NCBI RefSeq assembly: GCF_003201205.1
Contig: NZ_QICN01000003.1
Span: 186,001 to 250,000 of the forward strand
Reading direction: 5' to 3'
DNA: 64,000 nucleotides
Source: Sinimarinibacterium flocculans
GTDB lineage: Bacteria > Pseudomonadota > Gammaproteobacteria > Nevskiales > Nevskiaceae
This document shows positions 21,796 to 31,353 of the stretch, piece by piece; position 1 is the stretch's first letter; every line of letters starts with the position of its first letter. A program made the translations under genes and the position numbers. Below the pieces are notes generated by a model. It saw nothing but the letters and a program-made list of their open reading frames with translations, was not told the DNA's origin and did not search any database.

Positions 21796-23025
21796 TCAGC
21801 CGCCCGCGCGCACCCCGCGCACGGCAAGCACGACGAAGAACAGCAGGACGCCGGTCAGCAACGCGACGGTGGCGCCGCCATTGCGCAGTGGGCCGAGCCG
21901 AACGCGACTGCCGTTCATGACCAGCAGCGCCAGTGCGAGCACGGGGATGAACGCGGCGCCGACCATCGCGTAGAGCTTCTGCATCCGCTCGAAGCCGGAC
22001 AGCAGCCCGAACGTCGGCAGCAGGGCCAGTGCGAGCAGGTAGGCCCGGTAGGCCGTGCTGCTGTCCAGGCCGGCCGGCCGGATGCGGATCCAGCCGAGCA
22101 CGCGGCCGACATCGGCGAACAGGTAGGGCACCGCCTGCCAGACACCGAGCAGGCTGGAGAACAGCGCGCCCCAGGCGCCGATCAGGAACAGCAGGCGCGC
22201 GCCCGGTCCGAGCGCGGCCTGCAACTGGTCGCCGAGATCGACGATCAGGTTGGCGCCGCTGCCGCCAACGGGTACGCGGCTGCCGATGATCACCATCGCC
22301 ATCCCGAACAGCGCGGTCGCCGCGTAACCCACCGCCAGATCGATGCGGGTGACGCGCATGGCCGCGGCACCTTCGCGGCCGGCCGCACGCATCCAGTAGC
22401 CGTAGCACAGCACCGTGAGCGTCCCGCCGACACCGCCGATCAGCGCGAGCGTCCAGCTCAGCCCCTGCGCATCGTGCGCGACGGACGGCACCAGGCCCGC
22501 GGCAACCTCGGCGGTGCCGGGCCACAACCGCACCGCCGTCACCAGCACGACGGCGAACATCAACACGATGCAAGCACGCATGACCCGTTCGAACACGGCG
22601 AAGCCGCCGACCCACACCAGCGCGAGACCGGCCACGGCGTGCACGACACCCCAGATGCGCTTGCCGCCGGCAAGGTCGTCTCCGATCGGCAACAGCGCCT
22701 GCGCGGCGACGCCACAGGCGCTGACCAGCGCGGCGCCGACGAAGTAGCTCCACAGCAGCAGGTACGGCAGAAACAGCCACAGCGCGATCCGCCCGAAGCG
22801 CGCAGCGACGCCCTCGAGAAAGCTCAGCCCCGTCGCCAGCTGCCAGCGGGCAAGCCCCTCGTTGAGGACGAACTTGAACAGCGCGCCGACGATCACGGCC
22901 CACAGCACCGCCACGCCCAGATGGCCGCCGGCGAAGGCCGCCGTGGCCAGATCGCCGGCGCCGACACCGGTCGCCGCCAGCAGCATGCCGGGCCCCAGCA
23001 CGGCGAGGACTGCAGCCGGCCTCAC
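21796..23025 (-). CDS. Nramp-like divalent metal transporter homologue (divergent)
   Basis: Polytopic membrane protein of 409 aa with about 11 hydrophobic segments and the N-terminal LGPGMLLAATGVGAGDLATA pattern of the Nramp/APC fold. The canonical TM1 metal motif DPGN is replaced by GAGD, and I see no TM6 MPH motif; the equivalent region reads GGTLTVLCYGYWMR. It therefore belongs to the Nramp-related group lacking canonical manganese/iron ligands, and the substrate is unknown. Start GTG at 23023-23025 overlaps the stop TGA of the DUF4105 gene as GTGA. This also places the conserved N-terminus correctly. Confidence 0.85.
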   Translation of the reverse strand: MRPAAVLAVLGPGMLLAATGVGAGDLATAAFAGGHLGVAVLWAVIVGALFKFVLNEGLARWQLATGLSFLEGVAARFGRIALWLFLPYLLLWSYFVGAALVSACGVAAQALLPIGDDLAGGKRIWGVVHAVAGLALVWVGGFAVFERVMRACIVLMFAVVLVTAVRLWPGTAEVAAGLVPSVAHDAQGLSWTLALIGGVGGTLTVLCYGYWMRAAGREGAAAMRVTRIDLAVGYAATALFGMAMVIIGSRVPVGGSGANLIVDLGDQLQAALGPGARLLFLIGAWGALFSSLLGVWQAVPYLFADVGRVLGWIRIRPAGLDSSTAYRAYLLALALLPTFGLLSGFERMQKLYAMVGAAFIPVLALALLVMNGSRVRLGPLRNGGATVALLTGVLLFFVVLAVRGVRAGG

Positions 23026-24230
23026 CGGCCGCGCCGCAATCCGTACAGCACGGCCAGGCCCGGCGGCAGCAGCAGGCCGACCCAGTGCAGGTTCGGCTGC
23101 GTCCCGTAGAGCGCGAGCGGCAGTGCGGCAATGCTGGCGACCGCGATCACCACGGCGATGCCGCGCGCGAAAACCGTCTGCCGCGGCTGGCGCGACCCTG
23201 CGCGTCGCGCCAGCGCCGGCAGCAGCCCCCACCACAGCGGATGGATCAGCAGCAGGTTGTGGTTGCGCGCCATGCTCCAGTGATCGGTCGCCAGCCAGCC
23301 CAGCAGCAGTACCAGGCCGCCAAGACCGGCGAGCGTCGCGTACAGCGTCGCCAGCAGGGCGAAGCTGCCGCGCGCCCACGCGCGAGCGCCCGCCCGCGCG
23401 AGCAGCAGCAGCGCGCCGGCCAGGATCAGGCCGCCGCACAGAAACGGCAACGTCAGCGCCGGCGGGGCCGGTGCCGGCGCCTCGGCTGCGGCGACCAGTG
23501 TCCGCTCGGCCGCGACCAGTGCCCGCGTGCCACCGTCGCCGTCGCCGTCGTCGACCCGCACCTCGCGCAGCGACTCCATGAGCCGCTGGGGGATGAAGCC
23601 CTCGGCCCACTGGTCGAGCGGCGGGTCGACGCGCGGCCCCAGCCCGAGATCCATCGCCGCCATCAGCGACGGCATCGGCGCCATCAGCCGCAGTACCTCG
23701 CCGCGATAGGTTCCGGTCCCGGGCCGCGCCTCGAGGTGCCGGCGTAGCGTGCCGCCGAGCGCCCGGTCGATCGCGTCGCGCGCCTTGGTCGAGCAGTTGG
23801 CGAGAAAGTAGTCGTAACGGTAGTCGGCGTGCTCCGGCCGGGCATTCCACGCCAGGAAATCGGCCAGCGCGCGCGCCTGGTCATCGTCGAGCGCGAGCCG
23901 CTGCTCGATGGCCCAGCGCCGCTCTGCCGCGTACTGGCGCAGGGTCCAGTCCAGCGGCGCGACGTCGAGCCGGTACAGCATGCGACCGCGCGCGAAGTTG
24001 AGAAAGAAATTCTCCTGCGCGAAATCGAAGATGCCGTAGTTGTAGACCTGCGGCGCGACCCCGTCCTCGCGCACCAGCAGCGCGTTGTGACCGAAACGCT
24101 GCCAGTAGATCTCGCCGGGTGCGAACGTCAGCAGGCTGACCTGCGGCGGCGCCTGCGCGTGCACCGGCGCGGCGACGGCGGACGACACCAGCGCCAGCAG
24201 CGCGGCCGCCAGCCCCCTTGCGGACGGCAT
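23022..24230 (-). CDS. DUF4105 membrane protein
   Basis: 402-aa protein with a signal peptide (residues 1-26, ending HAQA) and a lumenal DUF4105 domain: SLLTFAPGEIYWQRFGHNALLV, YNYGIFDF, ENFFLNFARGRMLY and YDYFLANCSTKARDAID. The invariant His and the NC pair suggest an NlpC/P60-like Cys-His fold, but enzymatic activity is unproven. The C-terminal 170 residues hold about five membrane helices. It starts 1 bp into the corC stop (TGATG) and is coupled to the Nramp-like gene by GTGA. In E. coli the gene after corC is the apolipoprotein N-acyltransferase lnt; here this unrelated gene takes the place. Confidence 0.85.
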   Translation of the reverse strand: MPSARGLAAALLALVSSAVAAPVHAQAPPQVSLLTFAPGEIYWQRFGHNALLVREDGVAPQVYNYGIFDFAQENFFLNFARGRMLYRLDVAPLDWTLRQYAAERRWAIEQRLALDDDQARALADFLAWNARPEHADYRYDYFLANCSTKARDAIDRALGGTLRRHLEARPGTGTYRGEVLRLMAPMPSLMAAMDLGLGPRVDPPLDQWAEGFIPQRLMESLREVRVDDGDGDGGTRALVAAERTLVAAAEAPAPAPPALTLPFLCGGLILAGALLLLARAGARAWARGSFALLATLYATLAGLGGLVLLLGWLATDHWSMARNHNLLLIHPLWWGLLPALARRAGSRQPRQTVFARGIAVVIAVASIAALPLALYGTQPNLHWVGLLLPPGLAVLYGLRRGR

Positions 24231-25099
24231 CAGCCCGGCGCCAGGGTGACCTGGAACTGATGGACGCGCCGACCGTCGGCGCGCTGCACGTTGAAGTTGA
24301 AGCGGTCGATGCGCACGCTCTCTCCGCGCTTGGGCATGTGACCGAAGCGGTGCAGCACGAAACCGCCGACGGTGTCGAACTCCTCGTCCGGGAAGTCGGT
24401 CCCGAAGTATTCGTTGAACTCCTCGATCGGCGTCAGCGCGTTGACCAGATAGCGGCGCTCGTCCTGCTTGAGGATCGGCGCGCTCTCGGCCTCGTCGTAC
24501 TCGTCGTCGATCTCGCCGACGATCTGCTCGAGCACGTCCTCGATCGTCACCAGTCCGGCGACCCCGCCGTATTCGTCGACGACCAGCGCCATGTGGTTGC
24601 GCCCTCGACGGAAGTCTTTGAGCAGCACGTTCAGCCGCTTGGACTCGGGCACGAACACCGCCGGCCGTGTCAGCCGGCGCATGTCGAAGCTGGCGACACC
24701 GAAGCCGGGGGCACCACCGCTGAACTTGAGCAGATCCTTGGCCAGCAGGATGCCGACGACCTCGTCGCGCGACTCGCCGATCACCGGGAAGCGCGAATGG
24801 CCGGACTCGACGACGACTGCGAGAATTCGCTCCAGCGGCCAGGCCTGGTCGACGACGACCATCTGCGCGCGCGGCACCATGACGTCGCGCACCTGGGTCT
24901 CCGCGGTCTCGAGAATGCCCTCGAACATCCCCAGCGCATCGGCATCCATCAGCTCGGCGGCCTGGGCCTCGCGCAGCAGTTCGAGCAGATCGTCGCGGGT
25001 TCGCGGGCCGGTGCCGGCCAGGCGCTGCGTGACGCGCCGCCACCAGTTCGACAAGCCGCCGTCGTCGGCCTTCGTGCCGTTACTGTCGTCTTCGTTCAT
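24230..25099 (-). CDS. corC: CorC/YbeX family CBS-domain transporter-associated protein
   Basis: 289-aa protein with two CBS domains (about residues 70-190; [13 protein letters not shown] and [23 protein letters not shown]) and a C-terminal CorC_HlyC domain (about 205-285). Linked to magnesium/cobalt homeostasis, with YbeX more recently connected to ribosome and Mg2+ balance. It has no membrane helices, which fits the soluble YbeX type. Overlaps ybeY by 4 bp at its start and the DUF4105 gene by 1 bp at its end. Confidence 0.94.
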   Translation of the reverse strand: MNEDDSNGTKADDGGLSNWWRRVTQRLAGTGPRTRDDLLELLREAQAAELMDADALGMFEGILETAETQVRDVMVPRAQMVVVDQAWPLERILAVVVESGHSRFPVIGESRDEVVGILLAKDLLKFSGGAPGFGVASFDMRRLTRPAVFVPESKRLNVLLKDFRRGRNHMALVVDEYGGVAGLVTIEDVLEQIVGEIDDEYDEAESAPILKQDERRYLVNALTPIEEFNEYFGTDFPDEEFDTVGGFVLHRFGHMPKRGESVRIDRFNFNVQRADGRRVHQFQVTLAPG

Positions 25100-25539
25100 T
25101 GGTAAGGGTCGTCGAAACCCAGCCTCCTGAGAATACGGGTTTCGCGCGCTTCCATGCGCCGCGCATCGCTGTCGCGCTCGTGATCATAGCCGCGCAGATG
25201 CAGGCAGCCGTGCACGACCATGTGCGCCCAGTGGGCGCGCCGTGTCTTGTTCTGCTCGCTCGCCTCGCGGGCGACGACGGGCGCGCAGATCACGAGGTCG
25301 CCCAGCACCTCGCCCTCTCCGGCGAAGGACAGCACGTTCGTCGGCTTGTCCTTGCCACGGTAGTCGCGGTTGAGCGTGCGGCTCTCGGCCTCGCCGACGA
25401 TGCGGATCGTCAGCTCGCCATGGCGCGCCGGCAGCGCGGCCCGTGCAAAATCCCGCAGACTCGACGCGGCCGGAATGCCGGCGGCCGGTACCGCACGCTG
25501 CACGACGATCGGCGTGACGCAGGCAGGCATCGCGTTCAC
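25096..25539 (-). CDS. ybeY: endoribonuclease YbeY
   Basis: YbeY, 147 aa, zinc endoribonuclease for 16S rRNA 3'-end maturation and late 70S quality control. The zinc site is [15 protein letters not shown] (HxxxHxxxxxH type, with the last His in GYDH). The conserved [15 protein letters not shown] segment is intact. Starts overlapping the ybeZ stop by 4 bp and overlaps corC by 4 bp, within the canonical miaB-ybeZ-ybeY-corC operon. Confidence 0.96.
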   Translation of the reverse strand: MNAMPACVTPIVVQRAVPAAGIPAASSLRDFARAALPARHGELTIRIVGEAESRTLNRDYRGKDKPTNVLSFAGEGEVLGDLVICAPVVAREASEQNKTRRAHWAHMVVHGCLHLRGYDHERDSDARRMEARETRILRRLGFDDPYQ

Positions 25540-26537
25540 TCGCCCGGCGCCCGGCGCTGGTCGAAGTCGTCGTAGGCCTGGACGATCGCCTGCACCAGCG
25601 GATGGCGCACGACATCTTCCTTGCGAAAGTGCGTGAAGCTGATGCCCGGCACGTCGCGCAGCACCTCCAGGGATTGCCGCAGGCCGGAGGTCTGGTGCTT
25701 CGGCAGGTCGATCTGCGTCATGTCGCCGGTGACCACCGCGACACTGCCGAAGCCGATGCGCGTCAGGAACATCTTCATCTGCTCGACCGAGGTGTTCTGC
25801 GCCTCGTCGAGAATCACGAAGGACTCGTTGAGCGTGCGCCCGCGCATGAACGCCAGCGGCGCGATCTCGATGACACTCTTCTCGATCAGGCGCGCAACCC
25901 GTTCGAAGCCGAGCATCTCGTAGAGCGCGTCGTACAGCGGACGCAGGTAGGGATTGATCTTGTCCGCCATGTCGCCGGGCAGGAACCCGAGCTTCTCGCC
26001 GGCCTCGACCGCCGGACGCACCAGCACGAGGCGCCGCACGCGATCGCGCTCCAGCGCCTGCACCGCGCTGGCGACGGCCAGATAGGTCTTGCCGGTGCCG
26101 GCGGGGCCGACGCCGAAGTTCAGGTCATGGGTCGCGATCGACTTCAGATACGCCTTCTGCTGCGTGCCGCGGCCGCGCACGACGCCGCGCTTGGTACGGA
26201 TCACGACCTCGTCGTGCGTGCTGCTCGGCGCGGCATCGTCGGCGGCATCGGCCGAGGCGCCGCCGTGTTCCGCCAGCGCGAGGTGCACGTGCTCGGACGT
26301 GACCGTGTCGTCGAGGGTCTGGTTGAACAGCTGTGCCAGTACCGCCTCGCCGGCCGCGATGTCGCGACGCGCACCGACCAGCTGATAGCGGTTGCTGCGG
26401 TTGCGGATCTCGATACCGAGGCGCAGCTCGATCTGGCGCAGGTGGGCGTCGAACGGGCCATTGAGATTGGCCAGGCGCTGGCTGTCGTCGGGCTCGAGGA
26501 CGAGGTCGGCACGTGCCTGGGCGGGACGCGTACTCAC
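25536..26537 (-). CDS. ybeZ: PhoH-family ATPase YbeZ
   Basis: PhoH-like P-loop ATPase, about 333 aa, that works with YbeY in RNA handling. Walker A is [13 protein letters not shown], Walker B-like [23 protein letters not shown], and [12 protein letters not shown] is conserved. I chose the GTG at 26535-26537: it lies one base after the miaB stop and has GGTGG upstream. The ATG at 26570 would run 32 bp into miaB and add a non-conserved leader. Confidence in the start is moderate; the gene call is firm. Confidence 0.94.
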   Translation of the reverse strand: MSTRPAQARADLVLEPDDSQRLANLNGPFDAHLRQIELRLGIEIRNRSNRYQLVGARRDIAAGEAVLAQLFNQTLDDTVTSEHVHLALAEHGGASADAADDAAPSSTHDEVVIRTKRGVVRGRGTQQKAYLKSIATHDLNFGVGPAGTGKTYLAVASAVQALERDRVRRLVLVRPAVEAGEKLGFLPGDMADKINPYLRPLYDALYEMLGFERVARLIEKSVIEIAPLAFMRGRTLNESFVILDEAQNTSVEQMKMFLTRIGFGSVAVVTGDMTQIDLPKHQTSGLRQSLEVLRDVPGISFTHFRKEDVVRHPLVQAIVQAYDDFDQRRAPGE

Positions 26538-26538
26538 G

Positions 26539-27900
26539 TCAGGCCACCCTGGGCGAGGCTGCGAGGCCATCGTCGGTGCGTCGGAGCACGCCCCGCAGGG
26601 AGTTGTTCAGGGCCTCGGTCACTTCGACGTCGACGAACTGTCCGATCAGCTCCGCCGTACCTTCGAAATTGACCCAGCGGTTGGTCGAGGTGCGGCCGGC
26701 CATCTGGCCGGCCCAGCGCGCCGGCCGCTCGACGAGCACACGCTGGGTGGTGCCGACCAGTTTGCGCTTGAACGCATCGTCGAGCGTCCGGATGCGGGTC
26801 TGCAGGATGCCGAGCCGCTGGTGCTTCTCCGCATCGCTGACGGTATCGCGCAGGTTCGCCGCCGGCGTACCCGGCCGCGGGCTGTAGATGAAGCTGAACG
26901 CGCAGTCGAAGCCGGCTTCGTGGATCAGATCCATCGTCATCGCGAAATCGGCGTCGGTCTCGGTGGGATAGCCGACGATGAAATCGGAAGACAGCGAGAT
27001 GTCGGGACGAGCCGCGCGGATCCGGCGGATCTGGTCGAGATAGCGCTCGCGGGTGTAGCCACGCTTCATCATGCCGAGGATGCGGTTCGAGCCGGACTGC
27101 ACCGGGAGATGCAGATAGCTCGCCAACTTCGGCTCCTCGGCGAAGGCGTCGATCAGCGCGTCGCTGAACTCCGCCGGATGCGAGGTCGTGTAACGGATGC
27201 GCGCGATGCCCGGCATGCGCGCGATGAAATTGACCAGCAGCGCCAGATCGCAGATCTCGCCGCCGGAGCCCATGCCCCCACGATAGGCATTGACGTTCTG
27301 GCCCAGCAGCGTCACTTCGCGCACCCCCTGCTCAGCCAGCTGGGCGATCTCGGCAAGCACGTCGTCGAGCGGCCGGCTCACCTCCTCGCCGCGGGTGTAC
27401 GGCACCACGCAGAAGGTGCAGTACTTGGAGCAGCCTTCCATGATGCTGACGAAGGCGCTCGGCCCTTCTGCGCGCGGCTCCGGCAGCCGGTCGAACTTCT
27501 CGATCTCGGGAAAGCTGACGTCGACCACCGGCTTGCGCGCCTCGCGCGTCGTGTCGAGCAGGGTCGGCAGGCGGTGCAGGGTCTGCGGTCCGAAGACGAT
27601 ATCGACCAGCGGCTGGCGCTCGGTGATGGCCTGGCCTTCCTGCGAGGCCACGCAGCCGCCGACGCCGATGACCCGGTCCGGCGCGGTCTGCTTCCATTCC
27701 TTCCAGCGGCCGAGCTCGGAGAACACCTTCTCCTGCGCCTTCTCGCGCACCGAGCAGGTGTTGAGCAGCAGCAGGTCGGCCTCGTCCGGGTTCCGGGTGC
27801 GCTCGTAGCCGTGCGAGGCAGCGAGCACGTCGACCATCTTGGCCGAGTCGTACTCGTTCATCTGGCAACCGTAGCTGATGAGGTACAGCTTCTTGGACAT
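26539..27900 (-). CDS. miaB: tRNA-2-methylthio-N6-dimethylallyladenosine synthase
   Basis: MiaB, 453 aa, radical-SAM methylthiotransferase that converts i6A37 to ms2i6A37 in tRNA. Domain order: UPF0004 domain with cluster-binding Cys in [16 protein letters not shown] and GVGGCVA; radical SAM motif CSKYCTFC at about residues 155-162; C-terminal TRAM domain. Start MSKKLYL at 27898-27900. A perfect TATAAT on the minus strand lies 27-32 bases upstream of the start. First gene of the miaB-ybeZ-ybeY-corC-DUF4105-Nramp run. Confidence 0.97.
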   Translation of the reverse strand: MSKKLYLISYGCQMNEYDSAKMVDVLAASHGYERTRNPDEADLLLLNTCSVREKAQEKVFSELGRWKEWKQTAPDRVIGVGGCVASQEGQAITERQPLVDIVFGPQTLHRLPTLLDTTREARKPVVDVSFPEIEKFDRLPEPRAEGPSAFVSIMEGCSKYCTFCVVPYTRGEEVSRPLDDVLAEIAQLAEQGVREVTLLGQNVNAYRGGMGSGGEICDLALLVNFIARMPGIARIRYTTSHPAEFSDALIDAFAEEPKLASYLHLPVQSGSNRILGMMKRGYTRERYLDQIRRIRAARPDISLSSDFIVGYPTETDADFAMTMDLIHEAGFDCAFSFIYSPRPGTPAANLRDTVSDAEKHQRLGILQTRIRTLDDAFKRKLVGTTQRVLVERPARWAGQMAGRTSTNRWVNFEGTAELIGQFVDVEVTEALNNSLRGVLRRTDDGLAASPRVA

Positions 27901-27926
27901 CGGGACCGGAGGTGACGCGGCCGGCC

Positions 27927-27932
27927 ATTATA
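27927..27932 (-). promoter_or_regulatory. candidate -10 box of the miaB operon
   Basis: Perfect TATAAT on the minus strand, 27 bases upstream of the miaB ATG, in the only AT-rich patch of the 55-bp gap. No good -35 is visible at 16-18 bp, so it would need an activator or be a weak promoter. Confidence 0.4.
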
Positions 27933-27955
27933 AGCGAGTGAAAACGCGCCTATTT

Positions 27956-28390
27956 TTACAGCTTGCGCAGCCAGTCCTCGACCCCGGCCTCGATGTCGTC
28001 GAAGGCCTTGACGAAGGCTTGGCGCGGCCGCTGGTAGGGGTCGGCCACGTCGGCGTTTTCCCGCCATTTCAGCAGTTTGTGCACGCGGCCACGCAGCTGG
28101 GGGTACTGGCGATTGAGCCAGTCGCTGTGCGTCTGGTCGAGCGTCAGCACCAGATCCATCGACGCCAGCAAGGGCAGCGTCGCCTGCTGGGCACGGTGCG
28201 CCGACAGGTCCAGCCCGTGTTCGGCGGCGACGTCCACGGCCGTCGGATCGGCCGGATAACCGACCAGGGCGCCGGTGCCGGCAGACAGGACCCGCTGCAC
28301 GCGGCTGCCCAGGCGCGCACGCAACAGGGCCTCGGCAATCGGACTGCGGCAGATATTGCCGGTGCAGATGACGATGAGGTGATTGAACAT
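27956..28390 (-). CDS. low-molecular-weight protein tyrosine phosphatase
   Basis: LMW-PTP of 144 aa. The P-loop is CTGNICRSP (CxxxxxRS) at residues 9-17, and the general-acid Asp lies in the DPYQRP motif at about 116-121. The family includes Wzb/Etp, which dephosphorylate tyrosine kinases of exopolysaccharide export, but no BY-kinase or capsule gene is present here. Instead a Ser/Thr kinase gene starts divergently 175 bp away, so a role in the local phospho-signalling block can be considered. The spacing of the P-loop and DPY motif is normal. Confidence 0.92.
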   Translation of the reverse strand: MFNHLIVICTGNICRSPIAEALLRARLGSRVQRVLSAGTGALVGYPADPTAVDVAAEHGLDLSAHRAQQATLPLLASMDLVLTLDQTHSDWLNRQYPQLRGRVHKLLKWRENADVADPYQRPRQAFVKAFDDIEAGVEDWLRKL

Positions 28391-28532
28391 GTCGACGCGA
28401 GTGGCGGGAAAGGTCCCCGCGCCACGCGCAGGGATGATGCGGCCGCCCGGTCGGCAGGACCGCGGGCGCCGCGAAGGTTTCGAGCGGTCGCATATTGTAC
28501 GCGGCTCACGGTTCGCACCCGCATCATGGCGC

Positions 28533-28538
28533 TATAGT
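28533..28538 (+). promoter_or_regulatory. candidate -10 box of the Ser/Thr kinase gene
   Basis: TATAGT on the plus strand, 28 bases before the kinase ATG, in the 175-bp divergent region. The best -35-like hexamer (TTCGCA, 28512-28517) is spaced only 15 bp away, so the assignment is tentative. Confidence 0.3.
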
Positions 28539-28565
28539 CGCCCGACTCACCCCCGTATCGCGACC

Positions 28566-29972
28566 ATGCCGCAGCCCGGACAGATTCTCGGCAACTATCG
28601 CATCGTGCGCCTGCTCGGTACCGGCGGCTTCGCCGAGGTCTACGAGGCCGAGGACCCGCTGCTGAGCCGCAAGGTGGCGATCAAGGTGCTGCTGCCGGAG
28701 TTCACGCGCACCGGCGACGTGCTCGCCCGCTTCCAGCGCGAGGTGCGGGCCGCCGCCGCTCTCGAGCATCCGGGCATCGTCCAGATCTATGCCGTCGGGG
28801 AAAGCGAAGGCATCAACTTCTACGCCATGCGCCTGCTCGCCGGCGGCGACCTGCGCAGGCGCATCGCCGAAGGGCTCAAGCCGCAGCAGGCGCTGAAGAT
28901 CCTGGAGCAGCTCGCCTCGGCGCTGGAGCACGCACACGCGCAGGACATCGTGCATCGCGACATCAAGCCCGAGAACATCCTGTTCGACGCCGACGACAAT
29001 CCGGTGCTGACCGACTTCGGCATCGCCAAGGTGCTGCGGGCGCAGGAACAGCTGACGGCGGCCGGCACCTCGGTGGGCACGCCGCGCTACTTGAGCCCGG
29101 AACAGGCGCGCGGCGGCACCGTGGATGCGCGCAGCGATCTCTACAGCCTCGGCGTGATCCTGTTCGAGATGCTCGCCGGCAGGCGGCCGTTCGATGCGCC
29201 CGATCCGCTGTCGGTCATCATCATGCACGCGACCGAGCCGGTGCCGAAGCTGCCGCCGGAACATGCCGGCCTGCAGCCGCTGATCGACAGCCTGATGGCC
29301 AAGCACCCGGGCCAGCGCCCGGAGTCGGCGACGGCGCTGCGCGCCCAGCTCCGCAGCCTGCTGCAGTCCGTCGCACCGCCGCGTCCGGCGGCACCCGTGC
29401 CGAGCACGGCGCCGGCAGCGATGCCGGCCAGCCCGCCACCGCCACCGGCTGCAGCACTGAGCCCGCCACCCGCAGCGGCGCCCGGGGCCGCGACGCCGGA
29501 AGCCGGCCCGAAGACCGAAACCGGCGGATCGGCGATGCGGCGCCTGCTCACCGGTACCGGCAGCATCGCATTCGTCCTGCTCATCGCCGCGCTCGCGTGG
29601 CGACTGCTCGCACCCGCGCCGCAGCAGCCCGCCGCCGTGCAAGACCGCACCGCGACGGCGACACCGGTGCCGGTCACCGATACCGGCGCCGCAGGCGAGG
29701 AGGCGACGGCGACCGAGAGCCGGGCAGAGCGCATCGCCCGCGAAAAACGTCGCTGCGCCCTGCATGTCTCGGCGCTGACCGCGGAAGGGGACTTGGTCTA
29801 CGATGACGCCTTGCGGTTTCCAGGCGCTCGCGCCGAGGCCGATGGCTCGGGCATCTGGGTGCCGAACGTCCAGCTCGGCAACGGCCAGTGGGTCAATGCG
29901 CTGGTCACGCCGGAAGGCTGCGTGCTGATCCGCAGCCTGGCCGCCGGCGCCGGCGCACCGGCCTCGCCGTAA
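28566..29972 (+). CDS. membrane Ser/Thr protein kinase, PknB-like
   Basis: Hanks-type Ser/Thr kinase of 468 aa. Kinase domain at about residues 10-265: Gly loop GTGGFAEVYEAED, VAIK Lys40, HRDIKPEN with catalytic Asp132, DFG Asp150, and GTPRYLSPEQ. A Pro/Ala-rich linker (about 272-318) leads to one membrane helix at about 332-349. The C-terminal 115 residues are then periplasmic and contain just two Cys (397 and 452), which could form a disulfide; a redox-sensing role is inference. It lacks PASTA repeats. ATG 28566 follows the intergenic region; a longer open frame upstream is not supported. Followed by the cytochrome gene on the same strand after 33 bp. Confidence 0.93.
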   Translation: MPQPGQILGNYRIVRLLGTGGFAEVYEAEDPLLSRKVAIKVLLPEFTRTGDVLARFQREVRAAAALEHPGIVQIYAVGESEGINFYAMRLLAGGDLRRRIAEGLKPQQALKILEQLASALEHAHAQDIVHRDIKPENILFDADDNPVLTDFGIAKVLRAQEQLTAAGTSVGTPRYLSPEQARGGTVDARSDLYSLGVILFEMLAGRRPFDAPDPLSVIIMHATEPVPKLPPEHAGLQPLIDSLMAKHPGQRPESATALRAQLRSLLQSVAPPRPAAPVPSTAPAAMPASPPPPPAAALSPPPAAAPGAATPEAGPKTETGGSAMRRLLTGTGSIAFVLLIAALAWRLLAPAPQQPAAVQDRTATATPVPVTDTGAAGEEATATESRAERIAREKRRCALHVSALTAEGDLVYDDALRFPGARAEADGSGIWVPNVQLGNGQWVNALVTPEGCVLIRSLAAGAGAPASP

Positions 29973-30005
29973 GCGTCGACACGAAACGGGATATTGGGGG
30001 GAACC

Positions 30006-31343
30006 ATGCACGCAAGCTCGCTGTTTCGCCAGCTCGGTTTCTGCGGCCTCGTCGCCTTCGGCCTGCTCGGCGCGATGGCGCATGCGGCACCGCCGATGCC
30101 ATTCGAGGACCAGTGGCAGCACATCGGCGTCGCCACCTGTGCCGGGAGCAACTGCCACGGGTCGCAGCGACCGTTCGACGACTCGCCGGTGCTGCAGAAC
30201 GAGTACTTCCTGTGGCAGCGCGACGACGCGCACTCCAACGCCTACAAGCTGCTGCTGACGCCGGACGGCAAGCGCATCGCCGCCAATCTGGGCATCAAGG
30301 ACGCCGCCTCGGCGCCCGAGTGCCTCACCTGTCATACCGACTACGTGCCCGCGAACCTGCGCGGCCGGCGCTACTCGATGACCGAAGGCGTCGGCTGCGA
30401 GGCCTGCCACGGCGGCGCACAGGAGTGGCTGGGGCCGCACGTTTCCGGCAACACGCATGCGCAGAACGTCGCGCAGGGCCTGTATCCGCTCGAAGACCCG
30501 GTCGCGCGCGCACGGCTGTGCCTGCACTGCCACATGGGGACCAAGGACAAGCCGATCGACCACCGCATCATGGGCGCCGGCCATCCGCCGCTGGAGTTCG
30601 AGCTCGACACCTTCACCAACATCCAGCCGGCCCATTTCCGCGTCGATGCCGACTACCGCCAGCGCAAGCCGGCGTATGCCCCAGGCGCCAAGGTCTGGGC
30701 GATCGGACAGCTGCTGGCGGCCGAGACTTTCCTCGACGGCCTGCTGGGCGACCGTTTCACCGATCGCGGCATGTTCCCGGAGCTGGTGTTCTTCGACTGC
30801 AACGCCTGCCACCACCCGATGCAGGCGCCGCGCTGGAGCGCCGGCACCGGCGGCCCGCTCGGCCCCGGCGAGCCGCGACTGGCCGATGCCTATCTGGTGA
30901 TGACCGGCGTGGTGCTCAACACGCTGCAACCCGACGCCGGCGCCCGCTGGACCGCCGCGCTCGCCGACCTGCATCGCGCCTCGATGCAGTCGGTCGCGAA
31001 GACCCGGGAGGCGGCGAAGACCCTGCGCGACATCGCCTCGGCGACGCTGCCGCAGATCGGCAAGCTGACGCTGAGCAAGGCGCAGGCGCTGGAGCTGATC
31101 GACCGCATCGCGGCCGCCGGGCTCGAAGGCAAGGCCGGCGACTACACCGCGGCCAAGCAGATCTACTACGCGTCCGACGCGCTGTTCTACTATCTGCGCC
31201 AAGATCACGGCGTTCCGGCGTCTGCGTTGCAGGGGCCGATCGACGAGCTGTTCGCTGCGGTCGACGCAGGCCAGTCCTATAATCCGGACTCGCTGCGCAG
31301 CGCGTTGCGCAAGCTGCGCAGCGGCGCGCAGCAGCTGCGCTGA
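30006..31343 (+). CDS. multihaem c-type cytochrome, cytochrome c554-like
   Basis: Periplasmic multihaem cytochrome, 445 aa, with a signal peptide (residues 1-27, ending AHA). Haem motifs: CAGSNCH at 45-51, which is CX4CH rather than CxxCH, then CLTCH 106, CEACH 131, CLHCH 172 and CNACHH 265. The first motif, the GVGCEACHGGAQEWLGPH context and the spacing resemble cytochrome c554/multihaem family proteins. The last 150 residues are helical and haem-free. The start has a GGGGGGAA ribosome-binding region directly upstream. It is flanked on the same strand by a Ser/Thr kinase (33 bp) and a PP2C phosphatase (10 bp), probably one operon. Function inferred as electron transfer; partners unknown. Confidence 0.88.
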   Translation: MHASSLFRQLGFCGLVAFGLLGAMAHAAPPMPFEDQWQHIGVATCAGSNCHGSQRPFDDSPVLQNEYFLWQRDDAHSNAYKLLLTPDGKRIAANLGIKDAASAPECLTCHTDYVPANLRGRRYSMTEGVGCEACHGGAQEWLGPHVSGNTHAQNVAQGLYPLEDPVARARLCLHCHMGTKDKPIDHRIMGAGHPPLEFELDTFTNIQPAHFRVDADYRQRKPAYAPGAKVWAIGQLLAAETFLDGLLGDRFTDRGMFPELVFFDCNACHHPMQAPRWSAGTGGPLGPGEPRLADAYLVMTGVVLNTLQPDAGARWTAALADLHRASMQSVAKTREAAKTLRDIASATLPQIGKLTLSKAQALELIDRIAAAGLEGKAGDYTAAKQIYYASDALFYYLRQDHGVPASALQGPIDELFAAVDAGQSYNPDSLRSALRKLRSGAQQLR

Positions 31344-31353
31344 GCCTGTGCGC

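Noticed and set aside
30006-31343. Hydroxylamine oxidoreductase or nitrite reductase-type enzyme
   Set aside because: Too few haems, no CxxCK catalytic haem and no nitrification neighbours; only a c554-like carrier resemblance can be supported.
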